From contig NZ_JNZD01000007.1 in assembly GCF_000725495.1 (NCBI RefSeq), positions 62,001 through 126,000 of the forward strand: DNA of 64,000 nt, written 5' to 3'. The number at the start of each line of letters is the position of its first letter. The stretch's first letter is position 1. Positions 52,335-60,994 of the stretch are shown one piece after another. Below the pieces are notes generated by a model. That model saw nothing but the letters and a program-made list of their open reading frames with translations. It did no database searches and was not told the DNA's origin. A program made the position numbers and the translations under genes. The stretch is from Streptomyces aureus. Lineage in GTDB: Bacteria; Actinomycetota; Actinomycetes; Streptomycetales; Streptomycetaceae.

Positions 52335-52935
52335 CGCGCCTCTGGCGCTGTGGAAGATCCTCATCGCGGGAGGGTTCGGAGCGGGCAAGACCACCCTCGT
52401 CGGCGCGGTCAGCGAGATCGTGCCGCTGACGACCGAGGAGACCCTCACCCAGGCCAGCGTCCGTACCGACAGCGTGCACGGCGTGGAGGCTAAGACCACC
52501 ACCACCGTGGCCCTGGACTTCGGCAAGATCACACTCACCCTCCAGCGGATGGCGCTGCTGCTGTTCGGCACGCCCGGTCAAGAACGCTTCTGGTTCATGT
52601 GGCCCGACCTGGCCGAGGGAGCGGTCGGAGCCATCGTGCTAGTCGACACCCGCCGCTTCGAGGAGTGCTATCCCGCTGTCGAGTACTTCCTCAGCATCGG
52701 GCTCCCCCTCGTGGTTGCCGTCAACCACTTCGACGGCGCAGACCGCTACGAACCCGAAGAAGTCCACACCGCGCTCGACCTGCCGCCCGGCACCCCCGTG
52801 GTGCTGTGCGACGCCCGCGAATCTGCCCAGGGGCGCCAAGCCTTGATCGTCCTCGTTCAGCACGCGCTCGCCCTCGCGACCCGCAACAGACCCTCCAGCC
52901 CGCTGCCCTCCCTCTCCAGGAGCACTCGTGTTTGA
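52312..52935 (+). CDS. cvnD: Conservon GTP-binding protein (CvnD)
   Basis: A 207-residue small GTPase-like protein. The P-loop is GGFGAGKTT (about residues 20-28) and the switch II region GTPGQERFWFMW; AVNHFDGA occupies the base-recognition position, with NHFD instead of NKxD as usual in CvnD. The best start is TTG at 52312, six bases after GGGGAGG, which overlaps cvnC; there is no suitable ATG. It is the fourth conservon component. Confidence 0.92.
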   Translation: MKDSEESDAPLALWKILIAGGFGAGKTTLVGAVSEIVPLTTEETLTQASVRTDSVHGVEAKTTTTVALDFGKITLTLQRMALLLFGTPGQERFWFMWPDLAEGAVGAIVLVDTRRFEECYPAVEYFLSIGLPLVVAVNHFDGADRYEPEEVHTALDLPPGTPVVLCDARESAQGRQALIVLVQHALALATRNRPSSPLPSLSRSTRV

Positions 52936-53491
52936 CGCCACATCCGGCACCTACCAGCTGGCCCACCTACGTGCACAGACCCCGGCCCGGATCGCCCGTG
53001 TCCACAAGCTCGGCCTGTTCAACGAGCCGGTTCCGGAATTCGACCTGTTCGCCTCCGCCCTGGCCCGTGAATCGGGTACCGAGGAAGCCATGGCCATGGT
53101 CAACTTCCTGGGAGACCGGCAGTACTTCGCCGGCCTGTGGTTGCCATCGAGCGCCCGCGTCGACGGCGCCGTCACCATGTCCCGGGTGATGTCCCTGGAG
53201 CACGGCTGGTGCCCCGAGGTCGTCGACCGCGGCAAGGCCCTGCCCCTGTACGACGTCTGCCTCTCTCCGAGGTTCCGCACCAACGAGGTCGCCAACGAGT
53301 TCGGCATCCGCACGTACATGGGAGCCCCGCTCTTCGACCCTGAGGATCCCAACCTTCCGATCGGGACGGTCTGCGTCATCGGCACGCAGCCCCGGTCCAA
53401 GAACGAAGGCGCCCAGATGCTCACCTACATCAAGGAGCGCGCCGAGCAGGCACAGCTCCTCCTCAACCGCCGCGTCCACGAGCTGCTCTGA
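52928..53491 (+). CDS. GAF-domain protein of the conservon
   Basis: A 187-residue single GAF domain protein (NFLGDRQYFAGLWLPS, HGWCPEVVDRGKALPLYDV, then GIRTYMGAPLFDP and IGTVCVIGT). GTG at 52928 overlaps the cvnD 3' end by eight bases, so it is a fifth gene of the conservon. GAF domains bind small ligands or cofactors; here it may sense a redox or metabolic signal for the CvnA-D complex. Some conservons carry a cytochrome P450 instead. Confidence 0.82.
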   Translation: MFDATSGTYQLAHLRAQTPARIARVHKLGLFNEPVPEFDLFASALARESGTEEAMAMVNFLGDRQYFAGLWLPSSARVDGAVTMSRVMSLEHGWCPEVVDRGKALPLYDVCLSPRFRTNEVANEFGIRTYMGAPLFDPEDPNLPIGTVCVIGTQPRSKNEGAQMLTYIKERAEQAQLLLNRRVHELL

Positions 53492-53492
53492 C

Positions 53493-54707
53493 TCAGCCGG
53501 CCACCGCCGCTCCTACAGCCTGTGTGGGAGCGGCAAACAGCTGCGACCACTCTGGCTGCTGTGCGGTGCCCAGCGCGAACCTCGCCAGCCTGAGGCGCTG
53601 TACATCCGAGGTGCCGGCCGGGGCGAAGATCGCGTGCGCGTCCCGGAAGTACCGTTCGATGGGGCGGTCGGTGAACAGGCCGCACGCGGCGTGCACCTCC
53701 AGGCCCAACTTCGCCGAGGCCGTCCCCAGCTCGTAGTTGACGAGTTTGGCGTTCATCAGCTGCCCGTCACCCCGGGCCCCTCGGTCCAGCATGTCGGCAG
53801 CGCTGTACAACAAGGACTGGGCGGTCATCAAGTTCGACACCATCTGGCCCAACCGCTGCTCGACGGAGCCCAGTTCGCTGAGCGGCTTGCCGTAGCGCTG
53901 GCGGTCGGCTGCGAACGCCAGCGTTGTCTCCACGGTGGCCCGGTGGATGCCCAGGGAGACCGCTCCCAGGTTGGCCCGTCCGTTCAGGACACTCGCGGAG
54001 TCGGCGACATCCCGGCCGTCGCCCACGGAGCCGAGCAGGTTCTCCTCCGGCACCCATACGTCCTCGAAGACAACCGAGCCGAAGGAGAACCCCCTCAGCG
54101 CCATCGCGGGCACCGGCGGGTGCACCGACACACCGTCACGATCGCTCTCCACGAGGAACGCGGACAGGCTTCCCGGGCCTGAGTCGGCGGTACGGACCAC
54201 CACGCAGTGCAGGTTGGCGATGTGGCTGTTGCCCACATGTGTCTTGACCGCGGTCAGTACCCAGCCGCCCCGCTGCCGACGGGCTCGGCCCTGCATGCCG
54301 CCGATCTGGCTGCCCGAGGTTTCCTCGGTGACGTCGATGGTGGGCATGACCTCGCCGGCCGAGATGGGCGGAAGCCAGCGCTGCTTCTGATCTTCACTGC
54401 CGAAGTTGACGATCATAGCAACAGGGAGCTGGGACGCCTGAGCCGCAGCGCCAATCGCCCCGCACACCCGCGCCAGTTCCTCGATCAGGACCACCTTCGC
54501 CAGATGGCCAGCGCCCATCCCGCCGTATGCAGCGGAATCGATCGTGACGCCGATCCACCCCCGTCGGGCGATCTCCCAGGCAAGGCCATGCTCCACAGCG
54601 CCCGTTGCCTCCATGTGCGCTATGCGAGGCGCCACTTCGGTCTCGGCGAACTCCCGGACCTCAGCCTTCAGTTGCTCGTGGCGCTCAGTGATGCCTCCGC
54701 CGAACAC
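53493..54707 (-). CDS. Acyl-CoA dehydrogenase family protein
   Basis: A 404-residue FAD-dependent acyl-CoA dehydrogenase-fold protein. It shows the helical N-terminal domain, the middle beta domain (VTEETSGSQIGGMQGRA, VWVPEENLLG) and the C-terminal helical domain (RQRYGKPLSELGSVEQRLGQ, AACGLFTDRPIERYFRDAH, FAPAGTSDVQRLRLAR). A catalytic Glu is not certain. GTG at 54707 has GGGAGGA at good spacing. It converges on the conservon with a one-base gap. The substrate is unknown. Confidence 0.88.
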   Translation of the reverse strand: MFGGGITERHEQLKAEVREFAETEVAPRIAHMEATGAVEHGLAWEIARRGWIGVTIDSAAYGGMGAGHLAKVVLIEELARVCGAIGAAAQASQLPVAMIVNFGSEDQKQRWLPPISAGEVMPTIDVTEETSGSQIGGMQGRARRQRGGWVLTAVKTHVGNSHIANLHCVVVRTADSGPGSLSAFLVESDRDGVSVHPPVPAMALRGFSFGSVVFEDVWVPEENLLGSVGDGRDVADSASVLNGRANLGAVSLGIHRATVETTLAFAADRQRYGKPLSELGSVEQRLGQMVSNLMTAQSLLYSAADMLDRGARGDGQLMNAKLVNYELGTASAKLGLEVHAACGLFTDRPIERYFRDAHAIFAPAGTSDVQRLRLARFALGTAQQPEWSQLFAAPTQAVGAAVAG

Positions 54708-55275
54708 CAGCGTCCTCCCTCACATACGACGACGGCCCCGCCCCGTGCGCACCACGACGTACGCACCGACGCAGAGCCGACAAGCCACTCCGGCTTCCCT
54801 CCTCCGGCGCTCCCGCGCCCCGGAGGATCGGCCCCAAACGGGCTGTGCGCCTTCTGGCTGATGTCCCAGGTGAGCACACCTCTTCACCGTGACGATTTAT
54901 CGCCTTCGTCGCACCGTCACTGTTGAATCGTTCAAGCGTCGTTTCCCGCAGCCGGCCGATCCCAGGGCACCCACACCGCGACGGAAAGGGGCGGTTTGCC
55001 GGGATCCCTCGGACAGTGCGTCCATCGAACGACCGCTGAACGATCGCACTGCCGTATGGCGGCGATCAGAACCTTCGGCCAATGTTGTGCCGCCCCGAGC
55101 AACCGTCCCCACGCATCGGCCTCACCCCCACACTCTCGGCGCCGAGCGGATCTGGGGCACCGGGGTGGCCCAGCTCCCGCTAACAGCGGTGGGGCGGGCG
55201 CCACCGTTCGGAGTTACCGGGAATCCCGACGGGAGACACAGGCATTTCCAGCAATCACCGTGTACGGGCCCCGCC
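54708..55275. other. Intergenic region after acyl-CoA dehydrogenase start
   Basis: A 568-base stretch with no supported gene. The plus-strand frame that ends at 55440 is open from 54889 but only its last part resembles a known family, so the upstream part is treated as non-coding. It should hold the acyl-CoA dehydrogenase promoter. Confidence 0.4.
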
Positions 55276-55440
55276 CACCGCGTGGACCGCGCCTGCACCA
55301 CCAACTGGCTGTTGCCCGCCGTGGTGCACGTCGAGGTCGTCGACATGACGGGCTTGAGCGATCACCACACGGTGGTCGTGACGTACGACCTCGACACGGT
55401 CGTCGATCCCTACCGTGCCCGTTTCGCTCTCACCGCCTGA
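55276..55440 (+). pseudogene. 3' remnant of an endonuclease/exonuclease/phosphatase-family gene
   Basis: About 54 codons read HRVDRACTTNWLLPAVVHVE followed by VVDMTGLSDHHTVVVTYDLD, the C-terminal end of DNase I-like enzymes (RxDR...GLSDH(H)xVV). The SDHH catalytic motif is present, but the preceding 230 or more residues of the family are absent, so this is a fragment left after deletion or recombination. Confidence 0.65.
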
Positions 55441-55482
55441 TCCGTCACTCCGCCGGAGTCGTCCGGCCCCAGAACCGCCAGG

Positions 55483-55509
55483 TCCGCCCGCGCCCCCGTC
55501 GCGGGCGGA
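55483..55509 (+). terminator. Hairpin before the APH-like gene
   Basis: TCCGCCCGC (55483-55491) pairs with GCGGGCGGA (55501-55509) around a 9-base loop, downstream of the nuclease remnant. It is a possible terminator. Confidence 0.5.
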
Positions 55510-55573
55510 GCTGGCCTCCCCCTTCACCCCACGTGCCGACTGACCGCACCGAGAGCCCCCGACAGCGAAACTC

Positions 55574-57160
55574 ATGCCCCTAGCCTGCGAACACCTCAAC
55601 GACCCGCCTGCCGATCCGGCCCATGCCGCGCCCGCGGCGCCGCCCGCCGGGGCGCCGGTTCTCCTGGAAGACGAGGACCTGAGCATCCTGCGTCTGATCG
55701 CGGCAGGGCGGCGGCGCATCGACATCGCCGACGTCACCTTCAGCAGCACGACCAAGATCGACACGCGCAGGCGGCGACTGTGCCACGTGCTCGCGGCGGA
55801 CAACAGCGAGCACCTCGCCGCCCTCGGCACCGTGTACGGTCTGGTCACTCGCAACCACCTGCCCGGCGCGCCCATCGCACAGCCCCATGTGGACGAGGAC
55901 GATCAGGAGGTCCTCAATCTGATCGTGGCCGGGTTGAGTGGATCGCGTATCGCGGCCCGGCTCCAGTGTGATGTCGACCCAGTGCTCACCGCCATTGCGC
56001 GGCTGGCCTTCGCGTTCCGCGCGGATAATCGGTGCCAACTCGCCGCTCACGCCGTGCTGGTGGAGGCGGTGACCTGCCACGCCGTCTCTCCGCGCTTTCC
56101 CTCCAGACCGTTGTCCGGGCTGCCTCCGTTCCTCATGACCGCTACGGGCACCGGCATCCTCCTGCCCACCACGCCTCCGCAGCCGTCGTCGGAATCCGCA
56201 CGCCGAAGCCCCGCCAGCAGCCCGGCTGTCCGGGTACCCGACCCGACCGAATCAGACCGAAGCACACAGAAGGACGCGGAGCCGATCCCGCCGGAGTTGA
56301 CCACCTGGGTCAGCAATTACATAGGGCACCACCCGGCATGGGTGCTGCCCAACGACGTTTCCGGTGCCCGCTCTTGGCGGATGTCCTCGCCGGAAGGGAT
56401 CATCGAGCTGCGGATTCCCCGGACTCACGGCGACCTCCAGCGCGAGGTGTCCGCACACCGGCACGCCATCAACCGGCTTGACGCCGGACTTGCGCCACGC
56501 CTGGTCGGGTTCGACCCCAGACTGCGGGCGCTGCTGACGCGGGAGCCACGCGGCGAACGCGTGGACGACACTCCCGACAGGGGCCTGCACCTGAGGGAAT
56601 CCGTCCACGAGCAGGCCGGGCAGCTGCTGCGCACCCTTCACGAGAGCACGCTCGGGGCTGGCGACCGGCAGGCTCAGGCCGCCGCGAACACCTTGCGGTA
56701 CATCGACTACATCGACCGTGTGCTGGACCGGATCGACTCCCCACTGCTGGCCGTACGCCGTTCGGTCATCCGGCGCCGCCTGGCCGTCCTGCGGGAGGCA
56801 CTGCCGAAGCTGCCGGACGGCTTCTGCCACGGCTCCTTCGGATTCGGCGCCTGGCGATGGCAGCGTCCCACACGTTCCCTGGCCCTGACTGGGTTCGCTC
56901 GCTCGCAAATGATGGCCGCCGTGGTCGATTTCGCCCGGCCGTCGCTGCTGTGGACCGACCGGCCCGCTCTGCATGAATCCTTCACCCGAGGCTACGGCCG
57001 GCCCATGGACGAACTGGAGCAACTCCTGCTCGGCGACTTCGCCCTCCTGGCCGCCCTTGATGACCTGTGGCACGCGATCCGGCTGGACGCCGCTGAAGCA
57101 CCCCTGCACCTCGCCGATGCCGTATGTGCGGCCGTGGACCGGCTGCCCGGCCAGCCGTAG
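55574..57160 (+). CDS. HTH/LuxR-like segments fused to degenerate APH-like kinase domain
   Basis: A 528-residue protein. The N-terminal 170 residues contain two LuxR-like helical repeats (EDEDLSILRLIAAGRRRIDI and DEDDQEVLNLIVAGLSGSRI). A Pro/Ser-rich linker (about 185-245) leads to a C-terminal domain with APH-type architecture, with LPDGFCHGSFGFGAWRW replacing the HGDxxxxN catalytic loop and AVVDFARP the metal site. Because Asp and Asn of the catalytic loop are not conserved, it may be a pseudokinase sensor or regulator. ATG at 55574. It is the first gene of a colinear cluster. Confidence 0.6.
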   Translation: MPLACEHLNDPPADPAHAAPAAPPAGAPVLLEDEDLSILRLIAAGRRRIDIADVTFSSTTKIDTRRRRLCHVLAADNSEHLAALGTVYGLVTRNHLPGAPIAQPHVDEDDQEVLNLIVAGLSGSRIAARLQCDVDPVLTAIARLAFAFRADNRCQLAAHAVLVEAVTCHAVSPRFPSRPLSGLPPFLMTATGTGILLPTTPPQPSSESARRSPASSPAVRVPDPTESDRSTQKDAEPIPPELTTWVSNYIGHHPAWVLPNDVSGARSWRMSSPEGIIELRIPRTHGDLQREVSAHRHAINRLDAGLAPRLVGFDPRLRALLTREPRGERVDDTPDRGLHLRESVHEQAGQLLRTLHESTLGAGDRQAQAAANTLRYIDYIDRVLDRIDSPLLAVRRSVIRRRLAVLREALPKLPDGFCHGSFGFGAWRWQRPTRSLALTGFARSQMMAAVVDFARPSLLWTDRPALHESFTRGYGRPMDELEQLLLGDFALLAALDDLWHAIRLDAAEAPLHLADAVCAAVDRLPGQP

Positions 57161-57214
57161 CCCCGCCGGTGTCCCCCCTGAACATCGTCCGTTTCAGAGA
57201 AAGCGTTGCTGACT

Positions 57215-57844
57215 ATGCCTGGGCCCCCTCTGTGGCCTCACCAGCAAGAGGCCGTTGACGCCTTGGTCATGGCGTGCGGCACCGGGAAAACACGAACCGC
57301 GGCGGCCACGGTCGGCGCTCTGGCCGAACGGTCAGCGGTCAACCGTGTCCTGATCGTCGTGCCCTTCCTAGAACTGATCACGCAGACGCTCCGGGAATGG
57401 CGGGATGTCCTCGGTCACGCCGGACTGGGCCGGGTCGTCGCGGTGTGCTCCGACAAGGACGTCCTGCGCGATCATCAACCGGAACCGCACGCGCAGCATG
57501 CTGCCGTGACGACCGTCGGCGCCGCCCGAGTCCCACGATGCGTCCCCCGTCTCGTGGACCGCGGGGGCATTGGTACGCGGCGATTCGGCCACGGCCAACG
57601 CCCTCGCCCGTCCCGTAACACGGGGGTGCGCGACCTACGTGCCCCGGAATTGCACGGCAAGGACGCGACTCAAACACGCGTGTTCGAAAGCGGTGGCTGG
57701 CTCGTTGTCCCGGTCATCATCAGTCATCCCCAACCCGGCCTCATGGCCGCGCCGTTGCTGGCCCGTACCGGTACCGGCCGTCCTCGCCGGGCCCGGGCGT
57801 GCCCATCGAACCTTTCGGACCGCGAACCGCAGGAGGAACCATGA
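57215..57844 (+). pseudogene. Truncated SF2 helicase remnant
   Basis: The frame begins like a helicase-associated DEAD/DEAH protein (LWPHQQEAVDAL), then goes directly to VMACGTGKTRTAA (Walker A) and VLIVVPFLELITQTLREWRD. About 25-30 residues normally found before the P-loop are deleted. Similarity fades after VAVCSDKD, and no DEAH box or later motifs are found. The rest reads like non-coding sequence. The frame nevertheless stays open to 57844, where its stop overlaps the ATG of the next small ORF. Confidence 0.65.
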
Positions 57845-57990
57845 TCCCCACCCCCGCCCTTGCCTGTCCTCTCCCCGCGTGTCCCGGGCCTGTCCAGGCG
57901 ACCAGGCGCCCCGGTGTGACGGCCGATCGCGGTGTGGCCCTGATGTCCATCGGGGACAGCTCACGCCCGACACCGAGGTGGGGGGCATGA
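57841..57990 (+). CDS. 49-residue ORF with strong RBS, coupled to APH-like gene
   Basis: The ATG at 57841 follows AGGAGG (57831-57836), the best ribosome binding site in the region, and the stop overlaps the ATG of the APH-like gene (ATGA at 57987). The peptide begins MIPTPALACPLPACPGPVQA, with two Cys spaced CxxxxC, and ends RPTPRWGA. I know no family for it. It could be a precursor peptide, a small regulator, or a leader that sets translation of the kinase-like gene. Confidence 0.5.
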   Translation: MIPTPALACPLPACPGPVQATRRPGVTADRGVALMSIGDSSRPTPRWGA

Positions 57991-58877
57991 CCGACCCGCA
58001 CCTGCTGCCGGCGCCCCTGCGGGCCTGGGCCGAGAACACGCTCGGTGCGCTCGCTTCCGTACGCAACGCCTCGCCCCAGGCGTCCTCCACCGGTCTGTGG
58101 CACGTGGTCCGCGCCTGTGACAGCGCTCGCTTCGATATCAAGATCGCCCGAACGCCCGACGGGTTCACGTCGGAGACGTTCGCCTACCGGCACGCCGTGC
58201 CCGCCCTGGGCCCGGGGAGGGCGCCGCGCCTACTGGCCACCTCGCCCCGCCACCTGGCACTGCTCGTGACCGCACTGCCTGGCACGCCACTGTCTCAACT
58301 GCGGCTGACGGAGGGCGCGCTGCGGGAGGTCCACTGGCGGGCCGGATCCCTCATCGCGCAGTTGCACCAGGCCGGACGGCCAAGCGGTGCCGCGCACCAG
58401 GCAGCGTCCTCGGCACTGTCCCATCTCGCCGACCAGGCGGCTGATCACCTCGATGCGGTCGGCGACTGCTTGGCTGCGGACGAGAAGAAGTTCGTCATGG
58501 ATCTCGCTGACCGTCTGCGCGTCATCGACCACCTGCCCCTCGGCTTCGTCCACGGGGGAGATCTCGCCTCGGCTCTCGTGTGCAGCGGCAGGTCGCAGCT
58601 GGCCGTGCACGGCTTCGCATCCGCGCGCTTCGCCCCGGTCGTCCTGGACTTCGCTGGCCTGGCCTGCGGGTACTGGAGCACCTGGCCGCGCCTGCGCACG
58701 CCGTTCTTCAACAGCTACGGCCGCACTCTCGCCCCGGAGGAACGGCTCGCCCTGCACTGCCTGATGGCTCTACACGTCGTGCGCTCGCTGGCCCAAGGAC
58801 GCGCCCTGGGCGACCGTACGGCTGCCGACAGCGCCCGGGCTCTCCTCGGCCGGCTGAGGAACGAGGTGAGCGTGTGA
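57987..58877 (+). CDS. APH-like phosphotransferase, degenerate catalytic loop
   Basis: A 296-residue APH-fold protein. The N-lobe contains SARFDIKIARTPDGFTSE (Lys for ATP) and LLVTALPGTPLSQL. The C-lobe has LGFVHGGDLASALV where HGDxxxxN is expected, shifted and without Asn, and FAPVVLDFAGLACGYWSTWP in place of the metal Asp region. Phosphotransfer is uncertain. The gene starts inside the stop of the 49-residue ORF, and its stop overlaps the ABC transporter start. Confidence 0.65.
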   Translation: MTDPHLLPAPLRAWAENTLGALASVRNASPQASSTGLWHVVRACDSARFDIKIARTPDGFTSETFAYRHAVPALGPGRAPRLLATSPRHLALLVTALPGTPLSQLRLTEGALREVHWRAGSLIAQLHQAGRPSGAAHQAASSALSHLADQAADHLDAVGDCLAADEKKFVMDLADRLRVIDHLPLGFVHGGDLASALVCSGRSQLAVHGFASARFAPVVLDFAGLACGYWSTWPRLRTPFFNSYGRTLAPEERLALHCLMALHVVRSLAQGRALGDRTAADSARALLGRLRNEVSV

Positions 58878-60856
58878 TGTCTGAATCCGCCGCTGATCCT
58901 CACCGACGGGCCGACTGTTTCCCGCCCGGGTCCGACACGAGGAGGGACCCGGTGAGCGCCGAGCCCCGGCCGGGAACGGCCGCTGGTGCGGTGGGGGCTG
59001 GCCGGGTGCCGCCCCCGCCGCCCGCCGAGCTGCGCTATGGCGGCAAGTACAGCAAGAACCCATTGGAAGAGGCCGCGTTCGCGGCCATGGTCCGCCGCCT
59101 GCCGTCGGTGCTGTCGCGGACCGCGCGGATGGCGTGGGCCATCGACCGCCGGGCTGTGCTGCTGCTGGCCGGCTGCCAGTTGGCCATCGGCGTCGGGGCC
59201 GCCGTCCAGCTGACGGCCACCGCCAACGCGATGCGCGCGGTTTTCGCCGACGGGCCGGTGCCCATTCGCATCCACCAGGCGCTGCCCGCCCTGCTGGTCA
59301 TCGCCATGGCCGCGATGGCCGGGCGGGCGGCGACCGCGCTGTCGTCCTATGCGGACGGTCGGATCACCCCGCTGCTGACCACGGAGGCGGACAGCACCCT
59401 GGTGGAGGCGGTGTGCCGGATCGAGGCCGCTGCCCGCGCCGAGGACGGCTGCGCGGACCGGCAGGAAGCCGCGGAGATGGGGGTGGTGCGCAGTCACGTC
59501 ATGGTGCAGGACGCCACCCGGCTCACCGCGGCGGTGGTCCGTATGGTCACCGCGAGTGGGGTGCTGACGGTGCTGCACCCGCTGCTGTTGCCCCTGCTGC
59601 TGCTCGCCGTAGTGCCCGCGGGCGTCGGAGCGGTGCTGCACGCGCGCGTCACCTACGAAACGCACTACGCGAACGTGGGCGACCGCAACGTACGGCAGAA
59701 CCTGCGCGGCTGGGCCGCCAGCGCGAAGTTCACCGACGAGATCCGCGGCAACACGATGACCGGCTACCTGAACTTCTGGTATCGGTCGATCTCCGACCGG
59801 ATCGACGCTCGCACCCTGGCCGCCGCGCCCAGGATGCTGAAGATCGTCCTGATCAGCTCGGCGATCGGCGGGCTCTTCCTGGCGGCCACTTGGGCCGCGT
59901 TGGCCTGGCTGGTGAGCAGCGGGCGGATCGAGCCGGCGATCGCCGGGACCGCGGTCGTCGCCGTGCAAACCACGCTCGCCGCGCTCTCCCAGCTGGTCAT
60001 CTACGGGGCGGCCATGTTCCACACCTCGCTCTACCTCGCCGACATGGACTCCTTCCTTGACTACGCCGCCGAACGCGCCCCCAAACGAGGCGAGGTGACC
60101 ATCAAGCGGCCGGTGACGGAGATCCGGATCGAGGAAGCCGTCTACCGCTACCCGGGCAAGGAGGAAGCGGCCGTGGACGGGGTGTCGCTGACGGTGCGCC
60201 AGGGCGAGATCCTCGCCCTGGTCGGCGAAAACGGGTCAGGAAAGTCCACCCTCGCCCGGCTGCTCGCCGGAATCTTCCTGGTCGACAAGGGCACGGTCTG
60301 CTGGAACGGCCAGGACGTCACCCGTCTCGCACCCGACAGCCTGGGGGTCCTGTCCGGGCTGGTGCCGCAGAACTTCGCGCAATGGCCGCTGTCCGTCCGC
60401 GACAACGTCACCCTCGGCCAACCCCGCGAAACAGGAGACGACCTGGTGTGGCAAGCCCTGGACGCAGTCGGCCTGCGCGAAGCCATCGAGGCGCTACCGG
60501 CCGGCCTGGACACCCTGCTGGCCCGGGAGTTGTGGGGCGGCAGCGAGCTGTCGGGCGGGCAATGGCAGCGCCTGGCCTGCGCCCGCGCCCTGTACCGCAA
60601 GGCGGGTCTGCTGATCCTGGACGAGCCGACCTCGGAGATGGACGCCCGCGGCGAGCACATGATCCTCGAACAGATCAAGGCGCTCGCCGGTGCCTGCATC
60701 ACGATCGTCGTGACCCACCAGCTGATCAACACGAAGATCGCCGACCGGGTTCTTGTCCTGGAGCACGGCCGCATCTGCGAGCAAGGCACCTACGGCCAAC
60801 TCGCTGCGGGAGGAGGCGTGTTCGCCGAGCTCCTGGCTTTGTCCAACGACCGCTGA
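58877..60856 (+). CDS. ABC exporter, fused membrane and ATPase domains
   Basis: A 659-residue half-transporter. A Pro-rich N-terminus of about 75 residues leads to about six transmembrane helices (about 85-420), then the nucleotide-binding domain. The Walker A is GENGSGKST, Q-loop LVPQNF, signature ELSGGQWQRLACARAL, Walker B GLLILDEPTSEMD and switch His VVTHQL. It probably exports a cluster product or a peptide as a homodimer. It overlaps the APH-like gene (TGATG). Confidence 0.88.
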   Translation: MSESAADPHRRADCFPPGSDTRRDPVSAEPRPGTAAGAVGAGRVPPPPPAELRYGGKYSKNPLEEAAFAAMVRRLPSVLSRTARMAWAIDRRAVLLLAGCQLAIGVGAAVQLTATANAMRAVFADGPVPIRIHQALPALLVIAMAAMAGRAATALSSYADGRITPLLTTEADSTLVEAVCRIEAAARAEDGCADRQEAAEMGVVRSHVMVQDATRLTAAVVRMVTASGVLTVLHPLLLPLLLLAVVPAGVGAVLHARVTYETHYANVGDRNVRQNLRGWAASAKFTDEIRGNTMTGYLNFWYRSISDRIDARTLAAAPRMLKIVLISSAIGGLFLAATWAALAWLVSSGRIEPAIAGTAVVAVQTTLAALSQLVIYGAAMFHTSLYLADMDSFLDYAAERAPKRGEVTIKRPVTEIRIEEAVYRYPGKEEAAVDGVSLTVRQGEILALVGENGSGKSTLARLLAGIFLVDKGTVCWNGQDVTRLAPDSLGVLSGLVPQNFAQWPLSVRDNVTLGQPRETGDDLVWQALDAVGLREAIEALPAGLDTLLARELWGGSELSGGQWQRLACARALYRKAGLLILDEPTSEMDARGEHMILEQIKALAGACITIVVTHQLINTKIADRVLVLEHGRICEQGTYGQLAAGGGVFAELLALSNDR

Positions 60857-60866
60857 GCGCACCGCT

Positions 60867-60893
60867 GCCGCGCCCCGGCCACCGGGGCGCGGC
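60867..60893 (+). terminator. Terminator hairpin after ABC transporter
   Basis: 12-base perfect arms (GCCGCGCCCCGG, 60867-60878, and its complement 60882-60893) flank a 3-base loop, 11 bases after the stop codon. Confidence 0.8.
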
Positions 60894-60994
60894 CCTCGGC
60901 CGTCGACAGCATCCGGAGCGTGTGCCCCTGCACCGAACTCGGCTGAGCCTGACCTGTATGCCCCTCATCCTGTCTCTTCAGGGAGATCACCACC

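Noticed and set aside
54889..55275. N-terminal part of a 183-residue protein ending at 55440
   Set aside because: Only the last 54 codons resemble a known family; the earlier part has no homology-like pattern and no good ribosome binding site.
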